From Azospirillum lipoferum (GTDB lineage: Bacteria > Pseudomonadota > Alphaproteobacteria > Azospirillales > Azospirillaceae), in NCBI RefSeq assembly GCF_024170005.1, contig NZ_JALJXJ010000012.1:62001-126000 (forward strand): a stretch of DNA of 64,000 nt. Reading direction: 5' to 3'. Both the position numbers and the translations under genes were made by a program. Below the pieces are notes generated by a model. The model was not told the origin of the DNA. It worked only from the letters and a program-made list of their open reading frames with translations, and ran no database searches. Positions 17,323 to 28,542 of the stretch are shown piece after piece. The stretch's first letter is position 1. Each line of letters begins with the position of its first letter.

Positions 17323-19029
17323 ATGAAGGCACCCATGAGACTCCTGGAAAATCTGACGATCCGGGCGAAGCTGGCCGCACTGGTCGCCTTGTCCGTCCTG
17401 GCTCCGGCCGTCGTGATCGCCATCAGCAGCGGCTTCACCCACCAGCGCATGGTCGATGACCGCATCGACACCATCCGCTCGGCGGTGGAACTGGCGGTCG
17501 GCATGGCGAAGGGGTTGAATGCCGAGGTCGAGGCGGGAACCCTGGCGCGCGAGCAGGCGCTCGTGCGCTTCCGCAACGCGGTGCATGCCATGTCCTACCA
17601 TGACGGCGCCGACTATCTGTTCGCCTACGATCTCAACGGCATCGCCGTCGCCAACCCCTCCAACCACAAGGCGGTCGGCACCGACCGCATGGGGCTTCAG
17701 GACAAGGCCGGCAAATATTTCGTCCGCGAGATCGTCGAAACACTGCGCCGGCAGGACAGCGCCATCATCCATTATGTCTGGCCGAAGCTGGGATCGGACG
17801 TCCCGCTGCTGAAGACCAACTATGTGCAGCGCTACCAGCCGCTGGGCCTGATCGTCGGCTCCGGCGTCTACACCGACGACATCGACGCCGCCTATCACGA
17901 ATTCCTGATCAGGACGGGCGCCGCCACCGCCGCCCTGATCGCCGCGCTGGTGCTGATCGCCTTCCTGGTCAACCGCGATATCGTGCGCTCGCTGCACCGG
18001 CTGCGCGATAAGATGACCGCACTCGCCGCCGGCGACCTGGGCGTCACCTTCCCGGAGGCGACCCGCCGCAACGAGATCGGCGGCATGGCGCAGGCGCTTC
18101 AGGTGTTCAAGGAGAACGCCCAGGCCAAGGCCAGCCTGGAAGCCAGCCAGGCCGAGCAGGCGGAGCGCGCCGCGGCCGAGAAGCGCGAAGCGATGACGAC
18201 GCTCGCCAGCCATTTCGAGCAGACCGTCGGCAACCTGATCCACGACGTCGCCGGCGAGGCGGACGCCATCGAACGGCGCGCCCAGGACATGACCCGCGCC
18301 GCCGACGAGACCGGCAGGCTGGCCGGCGCCGTCACCACGGCGACCGAGCAGACCTCGGCCAATGTCCAGACCGTCGCCGCGGCGACCGAGGAACTGACCA
18401 GCTCGATCAGCGAGATCAGCCGGCAGGTCGGCGAGTCGGCTGAGATCGCCCGCGAGGCGGTGGAAAGCACCGAACGGGCCAACGGCAAGGTCGAGGGGCT
18501 AGCCGGCGCGGTCGAGCGGATTGGCGCGGTGGTCGGGTTGATCAACTCCATCGCCAGCCAGACCAACCTGCTGGCGCTCAATGCCACCATCGAGGCGGCC
18601 CGCGCGGGTGAGGCCGGCAAGGGCTTCGCCGTGGTGGCTCAGGAGGTGAAGGCGCTCGCCAACCAGACCGCCAAAGCCACCGAAGAGATCGCCGCCCAGG
18701 TCGCCGGCATCCAGAGCGAAACCACCCAGGCGGTGCACGAGATCAAGGGCGTGGCGCAGGTCATCGGCCGGGTCAACGACGTCGCGACCTCCATCGCATC
18801 GGCGGTCGAGCAGCAGGGGGCCGCGACCCGTGAGATCAGCCGCAACATCCAGCAGGCCGCCCAGGGAAGCCACGAGGTCTCGTCCAGCATCGTCGGTGTG
18901 AACGACGCCGCCGGGCGGAACGGCAAGGTCGCCTATGAGGTGCTGGAGAATGTGCGGGAGCTGTCGATGCGGACCGACAGCCTGCGCGAAGAGGTCGGCC
19001 GCTTCCTGGCACAGGTGCGGGCCGGCTGA
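17323..19029 (+). CDS. Methyl-accepting chemotaxis protein with single cache domain
   Basis: A 568-residue transmembrane chemoreceptor. TM1 is about residues 15-37, a periplasmic sCache-type domain follows (containing [13 protein letters not shown] and [15 protein letters not shown]), TM2 is about 202-222, then HAMP (to about 280) and a cytoplasmic signalling domain with the conserved hairpin tip around [21 protein letters not shown]. There is no C-terminal pentapeptide for CheR tethering. A sigma-28-like element at 17207-17234 suggests expression with the motility regulon. It is convergent with a second MCP, 23 bases apart at the 3' ends. Ligand unknown; organic acids are common for this cache type. 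Confidence 0.93.
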   Translation: MKAPMRLLENLTIRAKLAALVALSVLAPAVVIAISSGFTHQRMVDDRIDTIRSAVELAVGMAKGLNAEVEAGTLAREQALVRFRNAVHAMSYHDGADYLFAYDLNGIAVANPSNHKAVGTDRMGLQDKAGKYFVREIVETLRRQDSAIIHYVWPKLGSDVPLLKTNYVQRYQPLGLIVGSGVYTDDIDAAYHEFLIRTGAATAALIAALVLIAFLVNRDIVRSLHRLRDKMTALAAGDLGVTFPEATRRNEIGGMAQALQVFKENAQAKASLEASQAEQAERAAAEKREAMTTLASHFEQTVGNLIHDVAGEADAIERRAQDMTRAADETGRLAGAVTTATEQTSANVQTVAAATEELTSSISEISRQVGESAEIAREAVESTERANGKVEGLAGAVERIGAVVGLINSIASQTNLLALNATIEAARAGEAGKGFAVVAQEVKALANQTAKATEEIAAQVAGIQSETTQAVHEIKGVAQVIGRVNDVATSIASAVEQQGAATREISRNIQQAAQGSHEVSSSIVGVNDAAGRNGKVAYEVLENVRELSMRTDSLREEVGRFLAQVRAG

Positions 19030-19052
19030 CCGGCCCGCTCCTTCTCCCGCCG

Positions 19053-20735
19053 TCAGGCGGCGCGGACCGTCGACAGGAAGTCCTCCACCTCGCTGCGCAG
19101 CCTGACCGTCTCGCGGACGAGGCCGCTGGAGGCGGCCAGCACGACGGACGCGGCGCTGCCGGTCTGGCCGACGGTCTGGGCGACGCCGGCGATGTTGCTG
19201 TTGACCTCCGCCGTGTGGCGGGCGGCCTGCTGGATGTTGGCGCCGATATCCTTGGTGGCGGCGCTCTGCTGCTCCACCGCCGAGGCGATGGCGGTGGCGA
19301 TGTCGCTGACCGAGGTGATGGTGCTGCCGATGCCCTGCACCGCCGTCACCGTGCTGCCGGTGAATTGCTGGATTTCCAGCACCTTGGCCTGGATGTCGTC
19401 GGTGGCCTTGGCGGTCTGGTTGGCCAGCGCCTTCACCTCCGACGCGACGACGGCGAAGCCCTTGCCATGTTCGCCGGCCCGCGCCGCCTCGATGGTGGCG
19501 TTCAGCGCCAGCAGGTTGGTCTGTCCGGCGATGGCGTTGATCAGTTCCACCACCTGCCCGATCTCCTGGGCGGCCGAGGCAAGGCTCTGGATCATGCCGT
19601 CGATCTTCGCCGCCTCGTCCACCGCACGGCCGGCGACGCTGGTGGACATGGTCACCTGACGGCCGATTTCGGCGATCGAGGCTAACAGCTCCTCCGTCGC
19701 GGCGGCCACCGTGTTGACGTTGCTGCTGGCCTGTTCGGAGGCCTGCGACACCGCATGGGCCTGGCTGCCGGAACGGTCGGCGGCGGCGGCCATGCCGGAC
19801 GCGTTGCTTTCCATCTCGTGCGCCGCGGCGACGACGGCGGCGACCATCCCCATCACGCGCGCCTCGAACTGGGCCGCCATGTCGAGCAGGGCGGCGCGGC
19901 GTTCGGCCTCGGTGCGGTCCTTCTGCGCTTCCGCCTCGGCCTGGAGGCGGCGCACCTCCAGACCGTTACGCTTGAAGTCCTCCAGCGCGCGGGCCAGTGT
20001 GCCGACCTCGTCGCTGCGGTCCTGGTGGTTGATCGCGACCGACAGGTCGCCGGTGGAGATGCGGTTGGTGGCCTGGGTCAATTGCAGGATCGGCGCGGTG
20101 ATGCGCCGGCCGATCCACAGGGCAAGCCCGAGGCTGACCACCGCCAGCACCGAGACGGCGATGGCGATGTGCAGCATGGTCCGCGCCCGCGCGGCGGCGA
20201 CGGTGTCGAGATAGACGCCGGAACTGACGACCCAGCCCCAGCCCTTGGTCAGCTTGGAATAGGCGGACTTCTCCACCGGATCGCTGGATCCCGGCTTGGG
20301 AAAGAAGAAGGAGGAATAGCCGCCGCCGGCTTCGGCCGCCGCGACCTCGTCGCGCACGAACAGCCGTCCGGTCTTGTCGGTGCTGTCCCACATCGCCTTG
20401 CCTTCGACCTGCGGGTTCAGGTGGGCCAGGATGTTGCCCTTGCGGTCGAGGATCAGCGCATATTCCGACCCGTCGTAGCGGGCCGTCCGCGCGATGTCGA
20501 GCGCCAGCTTCTGCGCATCGGCGACCGGCAGCTCGCCGGAGGCCGCGCGCTGCTCGAACCGTTCGATGATGGAGGTCACCATCTCCACCGCGACGCGGGC
20601 CCGGGCCTGCCGCTCCTCCATCATCACGGTGCCGAGCGACCTTGCGGTCAGGACCCCGGCGCCGACCAGCGCCAGGACGGTGATCAGGGGAAGCAGCAGC
20701 AGGCGCCCCCGGATGCCACGAAATGCGGAAATCAT
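19053..20735 (-). CDS. Methyl-accepting chemotaxis protein with single cache domain
   Basis: A 560-residue chemoreceptor with the same plan as its convergent neighbour: TM1 near the N-terminus ([20 protein letters not shown]), a periplasmic sCache region with [15 protein letters not shown] and [16 protein letters not shown]2 ([21 protein letters not shown]), HAMP, then the signalling domain with [21 protein letters not shown]. The ATG at 20735 begins at MISAFRG; the longer frame to 20897 has no ribosome site. Its promoter side faces the end of nicT (20911), so it lies at the border of the nicotinate island, but the ligand cannot be told from sequence. Confidence 0.93.
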   Translation of the reverse strand: MISAFRGIRGRLLLLPLITVLALVGAGVLTARSLGTVMMEERQARARVAVEMVTSIIERFEQRAASGELPVADAQKLALDIARTARYDGSEYALILDRKGNILAHLNPQVEGKAMWDSTDKTGRLFVRDEVAAAEAGGGYSSFFFPKPGSSDPVEKSAYSKLTKGWGWVVSSGVYLDTVAAARARTMLHIAIAVSVLAVVSLGLALWIGRRITAPILQLTQATNRISTGDLSVAINHQDRSDEVGTLARALEDFKRNGLEVRRLQAEAEAQKDRTEAERRAALLDMAAQFEARVMGMVAAVVAAAHEMESNASGMAAAADRSGSQAHAVSQASEQASSNVNTVAAATEELLASIAEIGRQVTMSTSVAGRAVDEAAKIDGMIQSLASAAQEIGQVVELINAIAGQTNLLALNATIEAARAGEHGKGFAVVASEVKALANQTAKATDDIQAKVLEIQQFTGSTVTAVQGIGSTITSVSDIATAIASAVEQQSAATKDIGANIQQAARHTAEVNSNIAGVAQTVGQTGSAASVVLAASSGLVRETVRLRSEVEDFLSTVRAA

Positions 20736-20863
20736 GTCTCTGTCGTCCCCTGGCGCCTGGCTTTGCGGCGGGTATCTCGGCCGCGCCATGGCCGGTCCCG
20801 CCGGAACGGCCAAACCGGCGCCGCACCCGTCGGTACGGCGCCGGCACGGCCGGCTACACACTT

Positions 20864-20892
20864 CTATCGCGTGATCTTTCACGGATCCTTTA
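20864..20892 (-). promoter_or_regulatory. Possible sigma-28-like element for the second chemoreceptor
   Basis: On the minus strand TAAA (20892-20889) is followed after 17 bases by CGCGATAG (20871-20864). The -10 part shares CGATAG with the element before the other MCP gene, but the spacer is two bases longer than the consensus. Weak evidence. Confidence 0.25.
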
Positions 20893-20910
20893 TGCACCGC
20901 AGCATAGAGG

Positions 20911-22248
20911 TCAGCGATTCACCACCTTCGGCGGCAGGGCGTAGACCAGCAGCGCACCGATGAGCAGGCAGCCGGAGAAGAACCACAAGGCGGCACTGCT
21001 GCTGCCGGTCAGGTCGATGACGATGCCGATCAGCGAGTTGCTGACCAGACCGGCGATGCTGGCGAGCGAGATCGCCATGGCGAAGCCGGTGGCCGCCGCC
21101 GTGCCCTTCAGGAAGGTGGCCGGCAGGCTGAAATAGGCGGGGAGCGGCCCCAGCACGCCGACCGACGCGACGGTGAACAGCGCCACGGTGGCGACGAGGT
21201 TGTCGGCGAAGAAGGTGCTGGTCGCCATGGCGGCCGAGGCGGCCAGGAAGGGCACGATGATGTGCCAGCGCCGCTCGCGCGTCCGGTCGGAACTGGCGCC
21301 GATCAGCAGGATGCCGATCACGGCGACGATGTTGGGAATCATCGTCAGCAGGCCGATGTGGAACGGATCGACCACGCCGGTCTTGCGGATGAAGGTGGGC
21401 AGCCAGAAGCCGATGGCGTAGGCGGTCAGCAGGATGGCGAAATCGATGCCGCCCAGCATCCAGACCTTCAGGTTCAGCAGCCCTTCCTTGAAGCTGTGGC
21501 CGACATGCCTGGCCTCCGCATCGTCGCCATGCAGGTCGGCAGCAATCCGCGCCTTCTCGTCCTCGGATAGCCATTTGGCATCACGGAAGGAATTCGGCAG
21601 GGCGACGAAGGTCAGGAAGCCGAGCAGCACGCTGGGGATCGCCTCCAGCAGGAACAACCACTGCCAGCCGCGCAGACCCTGGACATGGTCGAAATGGCTC
21701 ATGATCCAGCCCGACAGCGGACCGCCGATCACGCTGGACAGCGGCAGGCCAATGACGAACAGCGCCATGATGCGGCCACGGCGGTAGGTCGGGAACCACA
21801 GCGTCAGGTAATAGAGCACGCCCGGCAGGAAGCCGGCCTCGGCGGCGCCCAGCAGGAAGCGGACGATGTAGAACTGGGTCGGGGTGGAGACCAGCATGGT
21901 GGCGGCCGACAACAGGCCCCAGGTGATCATGATGCGGGCGATCCACAGCCGCGCGCCGACCTTGGTCAGCACGAGGTTGCTCGGCACCTCGAACAGGATG
22001 TAGCCGACGAAGAACAGGCCGGCGCCCAGACCATAGGCCGCCTCGCTGAACTGGAGGTCGCCCATCATCTGCAGCTTGGCGAAGCCGATGTTGATGCGGT
22101 CGAGATAGGCCGCCAGATAGCAGAAGCAGAGGAAGGGAATGAGGCGCCAGGTGACCTTCTTGTAGAGCTGGTCCGCATCGACGGACTGTGCCGCGCCAAG
22201 TGCGGCATTGGACGCCGCATCCGCTGTTGTCGTCTGGGCATAGGACAT
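20911..22248 (-). CDS. nicT: MFS nicotinate-type transporter (NicT-like)
   Basis: A 445-residue major facilitator of the anion:cation symporter family, with the opening [28 protein letters not shown], typical of aromatic-acid and NicT-type carriers. Twelve membrane segments are apparent. It is the last gene of the minus-strand nicCDEF run, 134 bases beyond nicF, and probably imports nicotinate or 6-hydroxynicotinate. The start at 22248 has AAGGAG ten bases upstream. A bulged hairpin at 22372-22395 sits between nicF and this gene and could reduce or uncouple its transcription. The specificity is inferred from the cluster. Confidence 0.85.
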   Translation of the reverse strand: MSYAQTTTADAASNAALGAAQSVDADQLYKKVTWRLIPFLCFCYLAAYLDRINIGFAKLQMMGDLQFSEAAYGLGAGLFFVGYILFEVPSNLVLTKVGARLWIARIMITWGLLSAATMLVSTPTQFYIVRFLLGAAEAGFLPGVLYYLTLWFPTYRRGRIMALFVIGLPLSSVIGGPLSGWIMSHFDHVQGLRGWQWLFLLEAIPSVLLGFLTFVALPNSFRDAKWLSEDEKARIAADLHGDDAEARHVGHSFKEGLLNLKVWMLGGIDFAILLTAYAIGFWLPTFIRKTGVVDPFHIGLLTMIPNIVAVIGILLIGASSDRTRERRWHIIVPFLAASAAMATSTFFADNLVATVALFTVASVGVLGPLPAYFSLPATFLKGTAAATGFAMAISLASIAGLVSNSLIGIVIDLTGSSSAALWFFSGCLLIGALLVYALPPKVVNR

Positions 22249-22371
22249 GTCGTCTGTCTCCTTACGCTGATCGCGTTGTGAACCCGTCCCGTTTCTCATG
22301 CCGGCGCCGCCTGTCTCGGGCACGGCGCCGGGTGTTGGCCCCAGTTTTGTTTTTCGTTGGTCCTGATACCG

Positions 22372-22395
22372 AAAGCCGCCTTTCAGGCGGTCTTT
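22372..22395 (-). terminator. Bulged hairpin at the end of nicF
   Basis: On the minus strand AAAGACCGCC pairs with GGCGGCTTT around a TGAAA loop, with one bulged A. It overlaps the nicF stop codon and is followed by a short T-containing stretch. It looks like an attenuating or RNA-processing hairpin between nicF and nicT rather than a strong terminator. Confidence 0.4.
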
Positions 22396-23024
22396 TTGCC
22401 GAACTGGGCGAGCGCCTCCTGCTTGCCGACGACGTCGCCGTATTTGCTGTCGATGTCGAACAGGTTGGCCTCGTGCGGGCCGTCATGGCGGTCACCGACG
22501 CAGTCGCGCACCACGATGGTGCGGAAGCCGTGCTGGACCGCGTCGACGGCGCTGGCACGGATGCAGCCGCTGGTCGAACAGCCGGCCAGCACCACCGTGT
22601 CGATCCCCATGGCATGCAGCATGGACGCGAGGCTGGTGCCGAAGAAGGCGCTGGCATATTGCTTGGAAATCACCACCTCGTCGGGTAGCGGAACGACCTC
22701 CGGACAGAAGGCGGCGAGCGGGTTGCCCTCCACCATGTCCTTCATCACCGGGGCCTTGCGCACCCACATGCCGCCATCGGCGAAATGGCCGGGATGATAG
22801 CGGATGTTGGTGTGGACGACCGGGATGCCGGCTTTGCGGGCAGCGTCCAGCAGTTCCGCCGTCTCCGCCACCGCACTCACCACGCCGGGGGCGTAGAGCG
22901 GCGCGCCTTCGCTGGTGTAGCCCTGCATGAAGTCGATCACCAGCAGGGCCGGCCGCTCGCCGAAGCCGATCCGGTTGCCCCAGACGCCCTTGTAATTGTC
23001 GGATGCGCTCTGCCCGTCGGTCAT
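22383..23024 (-). CDS. nicF: Maleamate amidohydrolase
   Basis: A 213-residue isochorismatase-like cysteine hydrolase. The catalytic triad is read as Asp31 (VIDFMQGY), Lys121 (ISKQYASAFFG) and Cys154 (STSGCIRASA). In the nicotinate pathway NicF hydrolyses maleamate to maleate and ammonia. It follows nicE, whose stop codon lies 12 bases before this ATG. The start has GAGGAACG upstream. N-carbamoylsarcosine amidohydrolase is the alternative name for such sequences, but the neighbours make NicF by far the better call. Confidence 0.92.
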   Translation of the reverse strand: MTDGQSASDNYKGVWGNRIGFGERPALLVIDFMQGYTSEGAPLYAPGVVSAVAETAELLDAARKAGIPVVHTNIRYHPGHFADGGMWVRKAPVMKDMVEGNPLAAFCPEVVPLPDEVVISKQYASAFFGTSLASMLHAMGIDTVVLAGCSTSGCIRASAVDAVQHGFRTIVVRDCVGDRHDGPHEANLFDIDSKYGDVVGKQEALAQFGKKTA

Positions 23025-23035
23025 GTGCTCGTTCC

Positions 23036-23788
23036 TCAATAGGCGCCGGACAGCAGGGCGCCGGCACCGGGCACGATGGGCTCCAGCTTCAGCGCCTTCA
23101 GCATGGCGTAGGTCGTGGCGATGGCGGCGGTCAGCACCGGCTTGCCGGTCTCCGCCTCCACCCGCGGCACCACCGGCAGCGACGGCATCTGCACGCAGGC
23201 GGAAAGGACGACCACGTCCACGCCCTCCAGGTTCATGCCGCGCACGATGTCCGGCAGGTTGTTGGGATCATGGCGGGCGACGTCGAGGTTGTCGGGAATC
23301 TCCAGCGCGCGCCAGTCCTGCACCTCGAAGCCCTCGGCGCGGATGTAGTCCACCACCAGTTCGGTCAGCGGGCGCATGTAGGGGGCGACGATGGCGATGC
23401 GTTTGGCTCCCATCACCTTCAGCCCGTCGACCAGGGCGCCGGCGCTGGTGACCACCGGGGCGGGAGCCTCGTTTTCCAGCGTCTTGCGGGCGAGCCGCGC
23501 CTCGGAATCGCGGTGGTAGCCGAGCCCCATCGACATGATGGCGACGAGGCAGGCATAGCCCAGCACATCGACGCGGGCGTCCGACAGCTCGACGGCGCAA
23601 CGGTCGGATTCGGCGTCCATCGCCGCCAGTTCGTCCTTCCTGACCGTCTTCATCCGCATGCGGGCGGAATGGAAGGTGAAGCGTTCCGGGCGGATCGCCT
23701 GACGCGCGGTCAGCATGGCCGGGATTTCCGTTTCCATGGTGACGTTGGAGCTGGGGACGATCTGGCCGATGCGGTACAGCGAAGACAT
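23036..23788 (-). CDS. nicE: Maleate cis-trans isomerase
   Basis: A 250-residue member of the Asp/Glu racemase superfamily. It carries the N-terminal IVPSSNVTMETEIP stretch typical of maleate isomerases and the two active-site cysteines, Cys80 (GYACLVAIMSMG) and Cys198 (VLSACVQMPS). It converts maleate to fumarate, the last step of the pathway, feeding the citric acid cycle. It lies between nicD (18 bases upstream) and nicF on the same strand. Confidence 0.93.
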   Translation of the reverse strand: MSSLYRIGQIVPSSNVTMETEIPAMLTARQAIRPERFTFHSARMRMKTVRKDELAAMDAESDRCAVELSDARVDVLGYACLVAIMSMGLGYHRDSEARLARKTLENEAPAPVVTSAGALVDGLKVMGAKRIAIVAPYMRPLTELVVDYIRAEGFEVQDWRALEIPDNLDVARHDPNNLPDIVRGMNLEGVDVVVLSACVQMPSLPVVPRVEAETGKPVLTAAIATTYAMLKALKLEPIVPGAGALLSGAY

Positions 23789-23806
23789 GGGTGTCGTTCC
23801 TATGGA

Positions 23807-26247
<2,441 letters not shown>

Positions 26248-27297
26248 ATGCCGGTCAGCGATCGCGAACTGACGCAGATGTTCGAACGGGTTCTGACCCT
26301 GTCCAAGGTGGACAAGACCCAGAGCGTCGCTGTGCTAAAGAGCGACTATTCCAACCCGCGCATCGTGCGCGCCGCGATGGACGCGGCCCAGCGTCTGGGC
26401 GCCAGCGTGTATGGGGTCGAACTGCCGGCCTTCAACCACCCGCGTGCCATGGGCATGGACATGACCGCCTATTGCGGCGACACGCCCCTGACCGGCAACC
26501 TCGCCGCCCAGCGCGCGCTGGAGGCGGCCGACCTGATCGTCGACACCATGATGCTGCTGCATTCGCCGGAGCAGGAGCAGATCCTGAAGACCGGCACCCG
26601 CATCCTGCTGGCGGTGGAGCCGCCGGAGGTTCTGGCCCGCATCCTGCCGACGGAGGAGGACAAGCTGCGTGTCAACGCCGCGGCGGAACGGCTGAAGCGC
26701 GCCCGCTCCATCGCCGTGACGTCGAAGGCCGGCAGCGATTTCCGCGCGACGCTCGGCCAGTATCCGACGGTGACGGAATACGGCTTCGCCGACGAGCCCG
26801 GCCGCTGGGACCATTGGCCGAGCGGCTTCCTGTTCTCCTGGCCGGACGAGAGCAGCGCCGAAGGCACGCTGGTGCTCGACGTCGGCGACATCCTGCTACC
26901 CTTCAAGACCTATGTGCGGGAGAAGGTGACGCTGGAGATCGAGGAGGGCTTCATCCGCCGCATCCATGGCGGGTTCGAGGCGGAGTACCTGCGCGACTAC
27001 ATGGCCTATTTCAAGGATCCGGAGGTCTACGGCATCTCCCACATCGGCTGGGGCCTGCAGCCGCGGGCGCAATGGACGGCGATGGGCCTGCACGACAAGA
27101 ATGACGGCATGTGCATGGACGCCCGCGCCTTCTACGGCAACTTCCTGTTCTCCACCGGTCCGAACACCGAGGTCGGCGGCAGCCGCAAGACGCCCTGCCA
27201 CATGGACATCCCGCTTCGCGGCTGCGACATCCTGCTGGACGGCGAACCGGTGGTGCTGGCCGGCGACGTGGTGGCGCCGGAGGCGTCGAGGGCATGA
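26248..27297 (+). CDS. nicX: 2,5-dihydroxypyridine 5,6-dioxygenase
   Basis: A 349-residue non-haem iron(II) extradiol-type dioxygenase that opens 2,5-dihydroxypyridine to N-formylmaleamate. With the start at 26248 (GGGAGAG upstream) the metal ligands are His265 (GISHIGWG), His318 and Asp320 (PCHMDIP), identical in number to the P. putida enzyme. The protein shares distant ancestry with leucine aminopeptidase-type M29 folds. It heads the plus-strand run nicX-nicR-nicA-nicB and is divergent from nicC. Confidence 0.96.
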   Translation: MPVSDRELTQMFERVLTLSKVDKTQSVAVLKSDYSNPRIVRAAMDAAQRLGASVYGVELPAFNHPRAMGMDMTAYCGDTPLTGNLAAQRALEAADLIVDTMMLLHSPEQEQILKTGTRILLAVEPPEVLARILPTEEDKLRVNAAAERLKRARSIAVTSKAGSDFRATLGQYPTVTEYGFADEPGRWDHWPSGFLFSWPDESSAEGTLVLDVGDILLPFKTYVREKVTLEIEEGFIRRIHGGFEAEYLRDYMAYFKDPEVYGISHIGWGLQPRAQWTAMGLHDKNDGMCMDARAFYGNFLFSTGPNTEVGGSRKTPCHMDIPLRGCDILLDGEPVVLAGDVVAPEASRA

Positions 27298-27392
27298 GTT
27301 GGGGCATGACGGGGCATCTTGGGGCGGTTCCCCGCCGCCCTTCCCTGCCCCCGCCGCCGCTGCTATCGTTCGCCACGTCCCCGGTCCACCGC

Positions 27393-27887
27393 ATGTTGTT
27401 CCCGATGTCCCAAGACCTGCTGCCCGAAGACGGCGCCGACGCCGGCCCCGGAGAAGCGGAGTACGTCTTTTCCGACCAGATCGGCCATCTGCTGCGGCGG
27501 GCCTATCAGCGGCACCTCGCCATCTTCCAGCGCAACGCCTGCGACCCGCAGCTGACCTCGGTGCAGTTCGTCACGCTCTGCGCCATCCGCGACAACGGGC
27601 CGAGTTCGCTGATCGAGCTGGTGAAGTCCACCGCCATCGACCAGGCGACGATCCGCGGCATCGTCGACCGGCTGAAGGCGCGCGGGCTGATCAATCAGAC
27701 CTCCGACCCGCAGGACCGCCGCAAGGTCATCAACTGCCTGACCGACGAGGGCCGGAAGATGCTGGAGGACATGGTTCCCTGCGCCAAGCGGATCAGCGAG
27801 CTGACCATGGGGCAGCTCAACCCGGCGGAGCGGCTGGCGGTCACCCATGTCCTGCGGAAGATGATCGCGCAGGACGGGGAGGAATAA
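27393..27887 (+). CDS. nicR: MarR-family regulator of the nic genes
   Basis: A 164-residue MarR-type winged-helix repressor with the DNA-binding core SSLIELVKSTAIDQATIRGIVDRLKARG and the wing DPQDRRKVINCLTDEG. NicR in Pseudomonas represses the nicC and nicX promoters and is released by 6-hydroxynicotinate. It lies between nicX and nicA. The start is uncertain: 27393 and 27405 both lack a clear ribosome site, while an ATG at 27294 overlaps the nicX stop as ATGA and would add 33 Pro/Gly-rich residues. I prefer 27393 because the conserved family part begins shortly after it. Confidence 0.88.
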   Translation: MLFPMSQDLLPEDGADAGPGEAEYVFSDQIGHLLRRAYQRHLAIFQRNACDPQLTSVQFVTLCAIRDNGPSSLIELVKSTAIDQATIRGIVDRLKARGLINQTSDPQDRRKVINCLTDEGRKMLEDMVPCAKRISELTMGQLNPAERLAVTHVLRKMIAQDGEE

Positions 27888-27918
27888 CCTCCCGCCGGAT
27901 GGCTCTCAGACCAGTTCA

Positions 27919-27937
27919 CCCCGCGGATGCCGCGGGG
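27919..27937. terminator. Hairpin between nicR and nicA
   Basis: CCCCGCGG (27919-27926), an ATG loop and CCGCGGGG (27930-27937) make a perfect 8-bp stem in the 82-base gap between nicR and nicA. There is no T-run. It may slow or process the transcript so that nicAB is set apart from nicXR; it could also be chance in GC-rich DNA. Confidence 0.35.
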
Positions 27938-27969
27938 ATGCGGGACCTATCGCACCGGACGGACGCCTT

Positions 27970-28542
27970 ATGGAAAAGACCATCGCGCTGCGGGTGAATG
28001 GCCGCGCCGTTTCGGTGACGGCGATGGCCGACACGCCGCTGCTCTACATCCTGCGCAACGATCTGGCCCTGAACGGGCCGAAATATGGCTGCGGGCTCGG
28101 CGAATGCGGGGCCTGCACGGTCATCCTCGACGGTGTCGCCGCGCGCTCCTGCGTGATCCCGCTGGCGGGTGCGGAAGGGCGCGAGGTGGTGACGCTGGAA
28201 GGGCTGGGCAGCAGCAGCGCCCCGCATCCGGTCCAGCAGGCCTTCATCGACGAGCAGGCCGCCCAGTGCGGCTATTGCATGAACGGCATGATCATGACCG
28301 CCAAGGCCCTGCTCGACCACAACCCGACTCCGACCATGGACGAGGTGCGCCGCGCCCTGTCCGGCAATTTGTGCCGCTGCGGCACCCATGTCGAAATCCT
28401 GCGCGCCGTCATGCGGGCTGCGCGGCTTCTCTCCTCCCCCGGAGCACATCATGACGACCATCCAGACGCCCGATCCGCACTCCCAGCCGACGCCGACCCG
28501 TGCGGAGCTGATGGCGGCGACCGGCGTCCTGCTGATCGTTGA
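27970..28542 (+). CDS. nicA: Nicotinate dehydrogenase 2Fe-2S subunit with extended C-terminus
   Basis: A 190-residue electron-transfer subunit of nicotinate dehydrogenase. Two [2Fe-2S] clusters are visible: the plant-type cluster in GCGLGECGACTV plus a later Cys (RSCVIP), and the CGYC...CRCG cluster in the helical domain. It moves electrons from the molybdenum site of NicB to the NicB haems. The family normally ends near residue 155; here the frame stays open for about 35 more residues and overlaps the start of nicB by 92 bases, in a His/Asp/Pro/Ala-rich tail unlike the rest of the protein. The tail may be translated or may point to a recent loss of the normal stop. Confidence 0.92.
   Translation: MEKTIALRVNGRAVSVTAMADTPLLYILRNDLALNGPKYGCGLGECGACTVILDGVAARSCVIPLAGAEGREVVTLEGLGSSSAPHPVQQAFIDEQAAQCGYCMNGMIMTAKALLDHNPTPTMDEVRRALSGNLCRCGTHVEILRAVMRAARLLSSPGAHHDDHPDARSALPADADPCGADGGDRRPADR

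Noticed and set aside
28388-28450. Earlier nicB start at 28388
   Set aside because: No ribosome site there; the ATG at 28451 has GGAG at the right distance, and family similarity begins after it.
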